Shown: positions 1-5,960, counted from the stretch's first letter. The stretch: DNA of 8,895 nucleotides from Paracoccaceae bacterium (GCA_003561595.1 PWWF01000012.1:1-8895); one strand, 5' to 3'. A program made the numbers and translations. The notes: a model not told the origin generated them from the sequence alone.

Positions 1-3
1 TAA

Positions 4-32
4 AATGTAGAGCATTGCTGCCCCCCGGACAA
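4..32 (-). promoter_or_regulatory. Possible leftward promoter running off the window
   Basis: On the minus strand a TTGTCC hexamer (bases 27-32) lies 17 bases from TACATT (bases 4-9). Each matches four of six positions of the sigma-70 consensus. If it is real, it serves a leftward gene outside the window, divergent from nudC. The TTGCAA palindrome at 40-52 lies just upstream of its -35, a usual place for a regulator. The evidence is hexamer resemblance only, so chance is a real alternative. Confidence 0.25.
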
Positions 33-39
33 CCCCAGA

Positions 40-52
40 TTGCAAGTTGCAA
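40..52. promoter_or_regulatory. TTGCAA-G-TTGCAA palindrome, possible operator
   Basis: A 13-base palindrome made of two TTGCAA half-sites around one G. TTGCAA is itself palindromic, so the element also reads as a direct repeat. It lies in the 148-base gene-free stretch left of nudC, about 97 bases before the nudC start and next to a possible leftward promoter. The form suits a dimeric repressor. The regulator is unknown; TGC-rich palindromes are bound by PhaR in relatives, but that link is speculation. Confidence 0.35.
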
Positions 53-148
53 ACTGATGGACCTGGCGAGCGCATGATCGCGGTTGCCCCTTGTGCCGAA
101 ACCTGCAAGGTCAGGCGTGACAGGTGACAGGACAAGGGCGAGAGGCGC

Positions 149-1093
149 ATGCACGACATCGCGTTTTGCGCAACATGGCACAGCCGCGCCACGCATCTGC
201 GCGACGACAGCGCCGCTCTGGCGCGCGCGCTGCACGATCCGGCCACGCAGGTGCTGCCCATGTGGCGCGGCAAGCCGCATCTGGCCGGGGCCACACTGGG
301 CCGCGTTGCGCCCAATCATGCGATCCTCGCGCAGTCGGAGAGGCCATGGCTTTATCTGGGGCAAGCGGACGGGCGCGCGCAGTTTGCGGCCGATATCTCG
401 CGCTGGGAGCCCGAGGCGCTGGACCGCGCGGCGCTGGCCATGTTCACCGATACCAGCATCCAGATCCATCCGGCCGCCGACCAGGGCTGCCAGTTTGGCG
501 AATTGCGCCTTGCCATGGCGCATCTGGACCCCGAACAGGCCGCGCTGGCCGCCACGGCGCGCGCCGTCTTCAACTGGCACCGCACGCATCGGTTCTGTTC
601 AGCCTGCGGCGCGGGCAGCGAGATTGCCCTTGCCGGATGGGAGCGCCATTGCCCCGCCTGCGGCGCACGGCATTTTCCGCGCACCGATCCGGTCGTGATC
701 ATGCTGGTCACGCGCGGCAATTCGGTCCTGCTGGGCCGATCGCGCGGCTGGCCTGACCGTATGTATTCCGCGCTTGCAGGGTTTGTCGAACCCGGAGAGA
801 CTGTAGAGAGCGCTGTTGCCCGCGAAGTGCATGAGGAAACGGGCCTGACAGTCGGGCGCGTGCGCTACCTTGCCTCGCAGCCCTGGCCGTTTCCCAATTC
901 GCTGATGCTGGGTTGCGTGGCCGAGGCGCTGACCGAAAAGATCACACTTGATGACGAGTTGGAGGATGCGCGCTGGTTCACGCGCGAGGGGTTGCTCGCT
1001 GCATGGTCGGGCGAAAACCCGCAGGTGACGCCCGCGCGGCGCGGGGCCATAGCGCATGCGATGATCGGGCAATGGCTGGCCGGTCATGTCTGA
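149..1093 (+). CDS. nudC: NAD+ diphosphatase (Nudix hydrolase, NudC type)
   Basis: This 314-residue protein should hydrolyse NAD(H) to NMN(H) and AMP in the cytoplasm. E. coli NudC also removes NAD caps from RNA 5' ends. Visible parts are a variable N-terminal domain, then a zinc ribbon with two CxxC pairs (C150/C153 and C168/C171), then the Nudix domain. The Nudix box is complete at residues 211-233: G211, E217, R225-E226, E229-E230 and G232. Just after it, SQPWPFPNS (243-251) is the signature that separates NudC from other Nudix enzymes. The ATG follows a GAGAGG purine stretch. A start further upstream is not needed, because the N-terminus already fits the family. The gene may be alone or may be transcribed into pgsA 51 bases downstream. 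Function is confident; the promoter is not identified. Confidence 0.96.
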   Translation: MHDIAFCATWHSRATHLRDDSAALARALHDPATQVLPMWRGKPHLAGATLGRVAPNHAILAQSERPWLYLGQADGRAQFAADISRWEPEALDRAALAMFTDTSIQIHPAADQGCQFGELRLAMAHLDPEQAALAATARAVFNWHRTHRFCSACGAGSEIALAGWERHCPACGARHFPRTDPVVIMLVTRGNSVLLGRSRGWPDRMYSALAGFVEPGETVESAVAREVHEETGLTVGRVRYLASQPWPFPNSLMLGCVAEALTEKITLDDELEDARWFTREGLLAAWSGENPQVTPARRGAIAHAMIGQWLAGHV

Positions 1094-1144
1094 TCTGGGC
1101 CGCGCCCTCTTGCATTTCATCGGCCGGATACACAGGATAGGACC

Positions 1145-1849
1145 ATGAAGCCCTCCTCCAGCCCTGCCCCCGGATCGCGCGCGATGCCATGGACGCTGCC
1201 CAATATCCTGACCATCCTGCGGCTGCTGGCGGCGCCGGGGATCGCGGTCATGTTCCTCTATTTCCACCGCCCCTGGGCGGACTGGTTCGCGCTGGCCCTG
1301 TTTGCACTGGCCGCGATCACCGATTTCTTCGACGGCTATCTGGCGCGGGCCTGGAAACAGGAAAGCCGCCTTGGCGCCATGCTCGACCCCATCGCGGACA
1401 AGGCGATGGTGGTGATCGCGCTGCTGGTCATCACGGGCTATTCGGGCATGGACCCCTGGCTGATCCTGCCCGCCACCGCGATCCTGTTCCGCGAGGTCTT
1501 CGTCTCCGGCCTGCGCGAATATCTGGGCGACAAATCGGGGCTGCTGCAGGTCACGAAGCTCGCCAAATGGAAAACCACGGCGCAGATGACCGCGATTGCC
1601 GTGCTGTTTCTGGCCATGGGGCTGGAATATGTGCGCGAGGCGGGCGCTTTGCGCAGCAATGCCGAGTTGATCGCCACGCTCAGCGATATCGGCACCGAAG
1701 ATGTCAGCCTTGTCGATCTGGCCGAATACAGCGGCAGTCTGACCTGGCATATCGGGCTGGGGCTGATCTGGGTGGCTGCTTTGCTGACGCTGATCACCGG
1801 CTGGGATTATTTCCGCAAGGCCCGCCCCTTCCTGCAGGATGAGGTCTGA
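1145..1849 (+). CDS. pgsA: CDP-diacylglycerol--glycerol-3-phosphate 3-phosphatidyltransferase
   Basis: An integral membrane enzyme that joins CDP-diacylglycerol and glycerol-3-phosphate to form phosphatidylglycerophosphate, the committed step to phosphatidylglycerol and cardiolipin. The CDP-alcohol phosphotransferase motif D-x2-DG-x2-AR-x8-G-x3-D-x3-D is complete: D60, D63-G64, A67-R68, G77, D81 and D85. Several hydrophobic helices are seen, the first around 21-40 and the last around 203-219. At 234 residues it is longer than E. coli PgsA (about 182). The extra length is mainly an acidic loop around residues 165-200, before the last helix. The ATG at 1145 has a good ribosome site, AGGATAGGA (1134-1142). 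A second ATG at 1184 (M14) would start closer to the E. coli N-terminus but has no clear ribosome site. The stop overlaps the moaD start by one base (TGATG), so the two are probably translated together. Confidence 0.95.
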   Translation: MKPSSSPAPGSRAMPWTLPNILTILRLLAAPGIAVMFLYFHRPWADWFALALFALAAITDFFDGYLARAWKQESRLGAMLDPIADKAMVVIALLVITGYSGMDPWLILPATAILFREVFVSGLREYLGDKSGLLQVTKLAKWKTTAQMTAIAVLFLAMGLEYVREAGALRSNAELIATLSDIGTEDVSLVDLAEYSGSLTWHIGLGLIWVAALLTLITGWDYFRKARPFLQDEV

Positions 1850-2100
1850 TGCGCGTCACGATCCTCTATTTCGCATGGCTGCGCGAACGGATCGGGCTGG
1901 CGCATGAACAGCTCGAGACCGACGCCGCCACCGTCACCGAACTGGTGGGCGAATTGCGCACCCGCAGTGATCGCCATGCGCTGGCCTTTTCCGATCTGGC
2001 CGCGATTCGTGTGGCCATCGATCAGGACCTTGCCGATCTGGATGCCCCCATCACAGGCGCGCGCGAAATCGCCTTTTTCCCGCCCATGACCGGAGGCTGA
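1849..2100 (+). CDS. moaD: Molybdopterin synthase small (sulfur carrier) subunit
   Basis: An 83-residue ubiquitin-fold sulfur carrier. Its C-terminus is activated by MoeB, receives sulfur as a thiocarboxylate, and donates it to precursor Z (cyclic pyranopterin monophosphate) inside the MoaD-MoaE complex, making the molybdopterin dithiolene. The main sign is the free C-terminal Gly-Gly (residues 82-83) in the ending FFPPMTGG, typical of MoaD. The N-terminal strand VTILYFAWLRERIG also fits the family. Its ATG shares one base with the pgsA stop, and moaE starts four bases after its own stop. The short size and the partner gene next door make another beta-grasp carrier such as ThiS unlikely. Confidence 0.94.
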   Translation: MRVTILYFAWLRERIGLAHEQLETDAATVTELVGELRTRSDRHALAFSDLAAIRVAIDQDLADLDAPITGAREIAFFPPMTGG

Positions 2101-2104
2101 GCGC

Positions 2105-2545
2105 ATGGCCGATATTCGCGTTCAGTCTGAGCCGTTCGACTATGGCCAGGAATGCGCAGCTTTCGCGCAGGCGCATTCCGACAATGGGGCCATCGTCACT
2201 TTCTGCGGCATTGTGCGCGGCGAGGACGGGCTGCAGGCGATGGAGATCGAACATTACCCCGGCATGACCGAACGCGCCCTGCACCGGATCGCAGCAGAGG
2301 CCGCCGCACGCTGGTCCCTGGGCGGCGCGCTGATCCTGCATCGCCACGGGCATCTGACCCCGGAAGAGCCGATCATGATGGTCGCCACAGCCGCCCGCCA
2401 CCGCGCCGATGCCTTTGCCGCGGCCGATTTCATGATGGATTACCTGAAATCCCGCGCGCCCTTCTGGAAAAAGGAACGCCGCGCCAGCGGGGAAAGCTGG
2501 GTCGCCGCGCGGGAGGTAGACGAACAGGCCCTGTCGCGCTGGTAG
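2105..2545 (+). CDS. moaE: Molybdopterin synthase catalytic (large) subunit
   Basis: A 146-residue catalytic subunit that converts precursor Z to molybdopterin using thiocarboxylated MoaD. Family residues are all visible. The VTFCGIVRG segment (31-39) is the N-terminal core. H99-R100 matches the conserved His-Arg, and LKSRAPFWKKE carries K115 and K122, which align with the catalytic lysines K119 and K126 of E. coli MoaE. The ribosome site GGAGG (2092-2096) lies inside the last codons of moaD, eight bases before the ATG, so the two subunits are likely made together. It is the last gene of the pgsA-moaD-moaE run and is followed by a two-way terminator. The molybdoenzymes it serves are not in the window. 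Confidence 0.96.
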   Translation: MADIRVQSEPFDYGQECAAFAQAHSDNGAIVTFCGIVRGEDGLQAMEIEHYPGMTERALHRIAAEAAARWSLGGALILHRHGHLTPEEPIMMVATAARHRADAFAAADFMMDYLKSRAPFWKKERRASGESWVAAREVDEQALSRW

Positions 2546-2588
2546 CCCCCGCCCCCTGTCTTCATCTTGCCAAAAATACTCAAAAAAA

Positions 2589-2608
2589 GCCCGGCCTTGC
2601 GGCCGGGC
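2589..2608. terminator. Two-way hairpin terminator between moaE and bioY
   Basis: A perfect 8-bp GC stem (GCCCGGCC/GGCCGGGC) with the loop TTGC lies between the convergent moaE and bioY genes. Seven A residues (2582-2588) flank it on the left, so on the minus strand the hairpin is followed by seven U residues. That makes it a strong intrinsic terminator for bioY. On the plus strand it is followed only by CTTTC, so it should end moaE transcription less efficiently. Confidence 0.88.
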
Positions 2609-2634
2609 CTTTCACTGAAACACTGGCTGCACGC

Positions 2635-3210
2635 TTAGCCGTTGCGCGCGCACCATGTCGCCCAGGCGCCCGTCACGATCAGCGCCGCGACAGCCGATTT
2701 CACGATCCCGCCCAGCTGGAACGGCACCGCGCCGCCCAAGATGGCCGCGTTCAGATCCAGCGGCGTGATCATCCACAGCCACAGCACACCAGGCACGAAC
2801 AGCAAAAGCGCGGGGATGAACGCCGCCAGGAACAGCCGGCCAAAGCCGCGCGACAGCCCACGCTCGACCAGCCAGCCAGTCAGGAATGCCATCGCCGCAA
2901 AGCCCAGCAGGAACCCGCCCGTCGGCCCCGCCATATACAGGATGCCCGCGCCGCCGCCAGCAAAGACCGGCAAGCCTGCCGCGCCCTGCGCCAGATAGGC
3001 CAGCAGCGTCACCCCGGCCAGCCGCGCGCCATAGGTCAGCCCGATCAGCGAGATCATCAGCGTCTGCAGCGTCATCGGCACCGGATACATCGGCACGCTG
3101 ATCTGGGCTGACAGCCCCACCAGCAGCGATCCGAACAGCACCAGCGCGCCCTGGCGCAGCAATGTGTCATCACCGCCAAGCGCGCGCATCAGAGGGGTCG
3201 ATACAGTCAT
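2635..3210 (-). CDS. bioY: Biotin transporter BioY (ECF substrate-binding subunit)
   Basis: A membrane protein of 191 residues that captures biotin. It may work with an ATPase and transmembrane partner (BioM/BioN or a shared ECF module) or alone; no such partner gene is here. Family marks are VPMTLQT (44-50), GLPVFAGG (79-86), the GPTGG turn (95-99), and a late Lys (K171) in PFQLGGIVKSA. About six hydrophobic helices fill the rest. The open frame extends 38 codons upstream to 3324. I chose the ATG at 3210 because MTVSTPLMRAL looks like the natural BioY N-terminus, the extension is low-complexity, and a GGGAG ribosome site lies ten bases before it. A promoter fits about 25 bases upstream of this start. 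No TTATCTATAA-type BioR site is visible nearby. Confidence 0.94.
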   Translation of the reverse strand: MTVSTPLMRALGGDDTLLRQGALVLFGSLLVGLSAQISVPMYPVPMTLQTLMISLIGLTYGARLAGVTLLAYLAQGAAGLPVFAGGGAGILYMAGPTGGFLLGFAAMAFLTGWLVERGLSRGFGRLFLAAFIPALLLFVPGVLWLWMITPLDLNAAILGGAVPFQLGGIVKSAVAALIVTGAWATWCARNG

Positions 3211-3241
3211 GGATGTCAGTCTCCCAGCTAAACCTGCGCCC

Positions 3242-3270
3242 GTTATGCCCGCAGAACCCGCCCCTGACAA
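3242..3270 (-). promoter_or_regulatory. Likely sigma-70 promoter of bioY
   Basis: On the minus strand TTGTCA (bases 3265-3270; five of six consensus positions) is followed after exactly 17 bases by CATAAC (3242-3247; four of six). The predicted transcript start is near base 3235, giving a leader of about 25 bases before the bioY ATG at 3210. This supports the shorter bioY start, since the longer frame would begin upstream of the promoter. Confidence 0.6.
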
Positions 3271-3286
3271 GGGCGCGTGCAAAGCC

Positions 3287-3315
3287 TTGCGCCCTGGCCC
3301 GAAACCCGCTATGGC
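3287..3315 (+). promoter_or_regulatory. Weak candidate promoter of the rpsF operon
   Basis: TTGCGC (3287-3292) and TATGGC (3310-3315) are 17 bases apart. Each matches only three of six consensus positions, though the TTG and TAT cores are kept. The predicted start, near 3322, falls just before the leader hairpin at 3325, which is a sensible layout for a ribosomal protein leader. It is the best plus-strand candidate seen in the divergent region, but it is weak on sequence alone. Confidence 0.35.
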
Positions 3316-3324
3316 CCGCCTCAT

Positions 3325-3374
3325 CTTTCCGCATCCGATGAACCGGTGCAGCTCTCGTAGGCAGGGGCGGAAAG
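3325..3374 (+). promoter_or_regulatory. Hairpin in the rpsF leader, possible S6:S18 autoregulatory site
   Basis: CTTTCCGC (3325-3332) pairs perfectly with GCGGAAAG (3367-3374), closing a 34-base internal region. Inside, TGC (3347-3349) can pair with GCA (3361-3363) and CT with AG to form a small apical stem, with a CCG (3343-3345) just before it. An S6:S18-binding leader element with a CCG bulge beside an apical stem is known upstream of rpsF in many bacteria. This structure fits in place and outline. The match to that motif is my inference and was not scored against a covariance model. Confidence 0.45.
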
Positions 3375-3422
3375 GGTTGGCCCTGTCTTTTGAAATGCAC
3401 GCAAGAAATGATTGGAGATCGC

Positions 3423-3782
3423 ATGCCGCTTTACGAGCATGTCATGATCGCGCGTCAGGACCTGTCGAACACGCAGGCCGAAGCGCTGATCGAGCATTTT
3501 GGCGCTGTCCTGGCCGATAATGGCGGAAAACTCGTGGATCACGAGTATTGGGGCGTCAAGACCATGGCCTACAAGATCAACAAGAACCGCAAGGGGCATT
3601 ACGCCTTTCTGCGCACCGACGCCCCCGCGCCCGCCGTGCAGGAGATGGAGCGCCTGATGCGTCTGCACGATGATGTGATGCGCGTGCTGACCGTCAAGGT
3701 AGAGGCCCATGCCGAGGGCCCCTCGGTGCAGATGCAGAAACGTGACGAGCGCGACCGCGGCGACCGCCGCCGCGCCTCATAA
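3423..3782 (+). CDS. rpsF: Small ribosomal subunit protein S6
   Basis: A 119-residue S6 that pairs with S18 and binds the central domain of 16S rRNA (platform) during 30S assembly. The N-terminus MPLYEHVMIARQDLS and the segment YWGVKTMAYKINKNRKGHY are characteristic of S6. The C-terminus (about 105-119) is a charged, Arg/Asp-rich tail. The frame is open back to 3390, but I chose the ATG at 3423 because MPLYEHV is the normal S6 start and GGAG lies five bases upstream. It is first in the rpsF-rpsR-rplI operon, 14 bases before rpsR. A leader hairpin ahead of it may allow feedback control by S6:S18. Confidence 0.97.
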   Translation: MPLYEHVMIARQDLSNTQAEALIEHFGAVLADNGGKLVDHEYWGVKTMAYKINKNRKGHYAFLRTDAPAPAVQEMERLMRLHDDVMRVLTVKVEAHAEGPSVQMQKRDERDRGDRRRAS

Positions 3783-3796
3783 GGGAGATCTGATCC

Positions 3797-4024
3797 ATGG
3801 CTGCAAAACCGTTTTTCCGCCGTCGCAAGGTCTGCCCCTTCTCGGGCGACAATGCCCCCGCCATCGATTACAAGGACACGCGTCTGCTGCAACGCTACAT
3901 TTCCGAGCGTGGCAAGATCGTGCCCTCGCGCATCACGGCCGTTTCGGCCAAGAAGCAGCGTGAACTGGCCCGTGCGATCAAGCGCGCGCGCTTCCTCGCC
4001 CTGCTGCCCTATGCCGTGAAATAA
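3797..4024 (+). CDS. rpsR: Small ribosomal subunit protein S18
   Basis: A basic 75-residue protein of the expected length. It forms a heterodimer with S6 on the 30S platform. The family pattern is clear: [14 protein letters not shown] near the N-terminus, [35 protein letters not shown] in parts through the middle, and the Arg/Lys-rich helix [13 protein letters not shown] at the end. It has a single Cys (C13) rather than a zinc-binding set. AAGGGAG upstream gives the ribosome site. It lies between rpsF and rplI, with 12 bases to the next gene, as in most bacteria. Confidence 0.97.
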   Translation: MAAKPFFRRRKVCPFSGDNAPAIDYKDTRLLQRYISERGKIVPSRITAVSAKKQRELARAIKRARFLALLPYAVK

Positions 4025-4036
4025 GGAGAACGCGAC

Positions 4037-4654
4037 ATGCAAGTGATCCTTCTGGAACGCGTGGCCAAGCTGGGCCAGATGGGCGACGTGGTCAACGTCA
4101 AGCCCGGATATGCGCGCAACTATCTGCTGCCGCAGGGCAAGGCGCTGCGCGCTTCGGATGACAACATCAAGTCATTCGAACATCGCAAGGCCGAGCTGGA
4201 AGCCAAGAACCTGGAAACCCGCAAGGAAGCCGAGGGCGTGGCCCAGAAACTTGATGGGGCGCGCTATGTCGTGATCCGTCAGGCCTCTGACGCCGGGGCG
4301 CTTTATGGCTCGGTCAGCCCGCGTGATGTGGTGGATCTGCTGGCCGAGGCCGGTGTGACCGTCGAGAAACGCCAGATCGTGATCGGCGCGCCGATCAAGG
4401 CGCTGGGCATCTACAAGACGCAGATCAACCTGCACCCCGAAGTCGAGGTCGAGGTCGAGTTGAACATCGCCCGCTCTGCTGAAGAGGCAGAGCTGCAGGC
4501 ATCGGGCAAATCGATCCAGGATCTGGCTGCCGAAGAAGAGGCCGCCGCCGAGTTCGAGATTGCCGAGCTGTTCGACGATATCGGCGCAGCCGGACAGGAT
4601 GATGACGATGATCCCCGCAATGCAGGCGACAGCGCGGACCCGCGCGACGCCTGA
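4037..4654 (+). CDS. rplI: Large ribosomal subunit protein L9
   Basis: A 205-residue L9. This elongated 50S protein binds 23S rRNA near the base of the L1 stalk and helps keep the reading frame. The N-terminal rRNA-binding domain has the L9 signature between G13 and S40 ([21 protein letters not shown]). A long charged helix links it at about 41-75, and the C-terminal domain follows to about 146. The remaining 60 or so residues form an acidic tail rich in Glu, Ala and Asp, with five Asp in a row at 188-192. E. coli L9 is about 149 residues and lacks this tail; long L9 proteins are usual in alphaproteobacteria. AAGGAGA gives a strong ribosome site. It closes the operon, before a clear terminator. 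Confidence 0.97.
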   Translation: MQVILLERVAKLGQMGDVVNVKPGYARNYLLPQGKALRASDDNIKSFEHRKAELEAKNLETRKEAEGVAQKLDGARYVVIRQASDAGALYGSVSPRDVVDLLAEAGVTVEKRQIVIGAPIKALGIYKTQINLHPEVEVEVELNIARSAEEAELQASGKSIQDLAAEEEAAAEFEIAELFDDIGAAGQDDDDDPRNAGDSADPRDA

Positions 4655-4699
4655 ACGCGGCTTCTACGCGCCACCATGGCGCGTATTTTCCCGGAACGG

Positions 4700-4730
4700 A
4701 CAAAGGCCCGCCGCACTGGCGGGCCTTTGT
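4700..4730 (+). terminator. Intrinsic terminator of rpsF-rpsR-rplI
   Basis: A perfect 13-bp stem (ACAAAGGCCCGCC at 4700-4712 with its complement at 4718-4730) closes a five-base GCACT loop. The stem ends in CTTTGT followed by TCT, a modest U-rich run. It lies 45 bases after the rplI stop, where the operon should end. The reverse strand also reads CTTTGT after the stem, so it could block transcription from either side. Confidence 0.9.
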
Positions 4731-4754
4731 TCTGGGGAAAGATGTTCCAAATAA

Positions 4755-4778
4755 GCGGCATTTGCGGTAGAATGTCGC
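4755..4778. promoter_or_regulatory. Imperfect inverted repeat, possible repressor operator
   Basis: GCGGCATT (4755-4762) and AATGTCGC (4771-4778) are inverted copies with one mismatch and an eight-base spacer. This 24-base layout suits a winged-helix dimer such as an ArsR protein. It lies about 185 bases before the ArsR-type start and about 75 bases upstream of the candidate promoter, which is far for simple repression. SqrR sites in relatives have been described as ATTC-spacer-GAAT; the CATT/AATG halves here are similar but not the same. Confidence 0.35.
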
Positions 4779-4852
4779 AGTTATGACGCTTTGTCCTGAA
4801 TACCTGCCTTGATTTGCAGATGACCCTTGTTTAGGCGCCAGGAAAAGACATA

Positions 4853-4882
4853 TTCAAGAAATCGCGTGTTTTAGTATATGAT
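4853..4882 (+). promoter_or_regulatory. Candidate promoter of the ArsR-type gene
   Basis: TATGAT (4877-4882) matches five of six positions of the -10 consensus and lies in an AT-rich block. TTCAAG (4853-4858), 18 bases upstream, is a poor -35. Transcription would begin near 4889, leaving a leader of about 75 bases. A weak -35 could mean help from an activator, or that the true start is elsewhere in the gap. Confidence 0.4.
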
Positions 4883-4963
4883 CGCGCACCCCCCTGTCCG
4901 GTCGCTGACGGTGACATATGGGCAGTGTTCGCAGACCGGCCGTCAGGCCCAGCAGGCAACAGG

Positions 4964-5341
4964 ATGAATGGCATGACACTCGATCAGACGCAGGACGATC
5001 CGGCCACCACAGAGGATCTGGCACTTGCCGATCAAGGCAGTGTCGCCCCCGATGACATGATCGAAAAGGCGCAGGCCGCGTCGAACTTTCTCAAGGCGCT
5101 CGCGCATGAGGGGCGGTTGATGATCCTGTGTCACCTGTCCTCGGGCGAGAAATCGGTGACCGAGCTGGAACAGCTGCTGCAATCGCGTCAGGCCGCTGTC
5201 AGCCAGCAACTCGCCCGGCTGCGGCTGGAAGGGCTGGTATCCTGCCGGCGCGAGGGCAAGACCATCTATTACGCGCTGCACGACCCCAAGGCCGCACGGC
5301 TGGTCGGCGTCGTATATGACATGTTCTGCGCGCAGGACTGA
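4964..5341 (+). CDS. ArsR-family repressor, SqrR/BigR-like (persulfide sensor type)
   Basis: A 125-residue winged-helix repressor of the ArsR/SmtB family. The DNA-binding part runs from about 41 to 105. It starts with FLKALAHEGRLMILCHL, then the helix-turn-helix with ELEQLLQSRQAAVSQQLARLR, and ends in the wing RREGKTIYYAL. Cys56 and Cys122 are 66 residues apart, exactly the spacing of the two reactive cysteines of SqrR (C41 and C107), which form a polysulfide bridge in response to reactive sulfur. The metal-binding ELCVC motif of arsenic/cadmium sensors is absent. A third Cys, C94, lies before the wing. The first 30 residues are acidic and probably disordered. ATG at 4964 and ATG at 4973 are both possible; a GTG at 4925 is less likely. 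No sulfide gene is nearby, so the targets are unknown. Subfamily is inferred, not proven. Confidence 0.85.
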   Translation: MNGMTLDQTQDDPATTEDLALADQGSVAPDDMIEKAQAASNFLKALAHEGRLMILCHLSSGEKSVTELEQLLQSRQAAVSQQLARLRLEGLVSCRREGKTIYYALHDPKAARLVGVVYDMFCAQD

Positions 5342-5394
5342 GGGCACGCGCCCCCTGCCCCCAACGCCCCTTATCTGATCGCTTTACCTGATCG

Positions 5395-5415
5395 GCCCCG
5401 GCACGCTGCCGGGGC
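5395..5415 (+). terminator. Intrinsic terminator after the ArsR-type gene
   Basis: A perfect 9-bp GC-rich stem (GCCCCGGCA at 5395-5403 and TGCCGGGGC at 5407-5415) with a three-base CGC loop is followed by GTTTGG. The U-run is short, but the place between two same-strand genes and the strong stem support termination. It separates the regulator from the next operon. Confidence 0.75.
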
Positions 5416-5480
5416 GTTTGGCTTGCGTCCGGCAGCCAGACAGGGCATCACTCGCGTCACCATTTGGAACGAAGACCCCC

Positions 5481-5960
5481 ATGAGCCGCATTTGCCAGAT
5501 CGAGATTGATGACAGCGGGCTGCCCACGCCCACGCCAGAGATCGAACAGGAACGCAAGGTCGCCGTGTTCGACCTGCTGGAAGACAACAGCTTCGCGCTG
5601 GCAGCCCGCGATGGCGCAAGCGCGCCCGATGGCCCTTTCGTGATGCATCTGTCCATCCGCGACCGCCGCCTTGTGATCGCCCTGAATGATGAGGGCGGCG
5701 GCGCCTTGGGTGAATTCATCCTGTCGCTCGGGCCATTCCGGCAGGTGGTCAAGGATTACTACCAGATCTGCGGCAGCTATTTCGATGCGGTCAAACGCCT
5801 GCCCCCCAGCCAGATCGAGGCGATCGACATGGCGCGGCGTGGCATCCATAATGAGGGCGCGCGCATCCTGCAGGAACGGCTGGAGGGCAAGGCCGACATG
5901 GATATCGACACGGCGCGCCGCCTGTTCACCCTGGTCTGCGTGCTGCATTACGGGGGCTGA
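5481..5960 (+). CDS. UPF0262 family protein, function unknown
   Basis: A 159-residue cytoplasmic protein of the alphaproteobacterial UPF0262 family. No reaction is known. Recognisable family stretches are TPEIEQERKVAVFDLLEDNSFAL (in parts, about 20-42), LSLGPFRQVVKDYYQICGSYFDA, and IEAIDMARRGIHNEGA. There is no signal peptide or membrane helix. The frame is open back to a TTG at 5418, but that would overlap the terminator. The ATG at 5481 (MSRICQIEIDD) is the natural start, with a GGAACGAAG purine stretch before it. It comes directly before the tyrosine phosphatase gene, with no base between stop and start. The same pair sits together in many alphaproteobacteria, commonly after hisD, which suggests linked roles. 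hisD is not in this window. Confidence 0.9.
   Translation: MSRICQIEIDDSGLPTPTPEIEQERKVAVFDLLEDNSFALAARDGASAPDGPFVMHLSIRDRRLVIALNDEGGGALGEFILSLGPFRQVVKDYYQICGSYFDAVKRLPPSQIEAIDMARRGIHNEGARILQERLEGKADMDIDTARRLFTLVCVLHYGG

Larger units (their letters stand above)
4655..4963. other. Intergenic stretch with no gene, AT-rich in its middle
   Basis: This 309-base gap between rplI and the ArsR-type gene holds the rplI terminator, an imperfect inverted repeat at 4755-4778, and a promoter-like element at 4853-4882. I see no credible coding frame on either strand. The part from about 4740 to 4885 is visibly more AT-rich than the genes around it, as expected of a control region. No small RNA with a terminator of its own could be recognised. 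Confidence 0.6.

Noticed and set aside
117..131. Tandem repeat GTGACAG-GTGACAG before nudC
   Set aside because: Only two short copies, close to the start codon, with no symmetry. It may be chance and no function can be argued.
599..1750. Open frame of 383 codons on the minus strand
   Set aside because: It is antisense to nudC and pgsA. The translation is rich in Gln, Arg and His with no domain, as expected of a shadow frame.
2152..3111. Open frame of 319 codons on the plus strand
   Set aside because: It runs out of frame through moaE, across the terminator, and antisense to bioY. Its composition is Arg/Gln/His-rich and not protein-like.
3211..3324. Upstream extension of bioY by 38 codons
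   Set aside because: The extra part is not BioY-like and would start upstream of the likely promoter. The inner ATG has a ribosome site and a natural N-terminus.
5375..5394. Direct repeat of CTGATCG 13 bases apart after the ArsR-type gene
   Set aside because: Seven-base repeats are common by chance and no promoter lies beside them. Part of the second copy adjoins the terminator stem.
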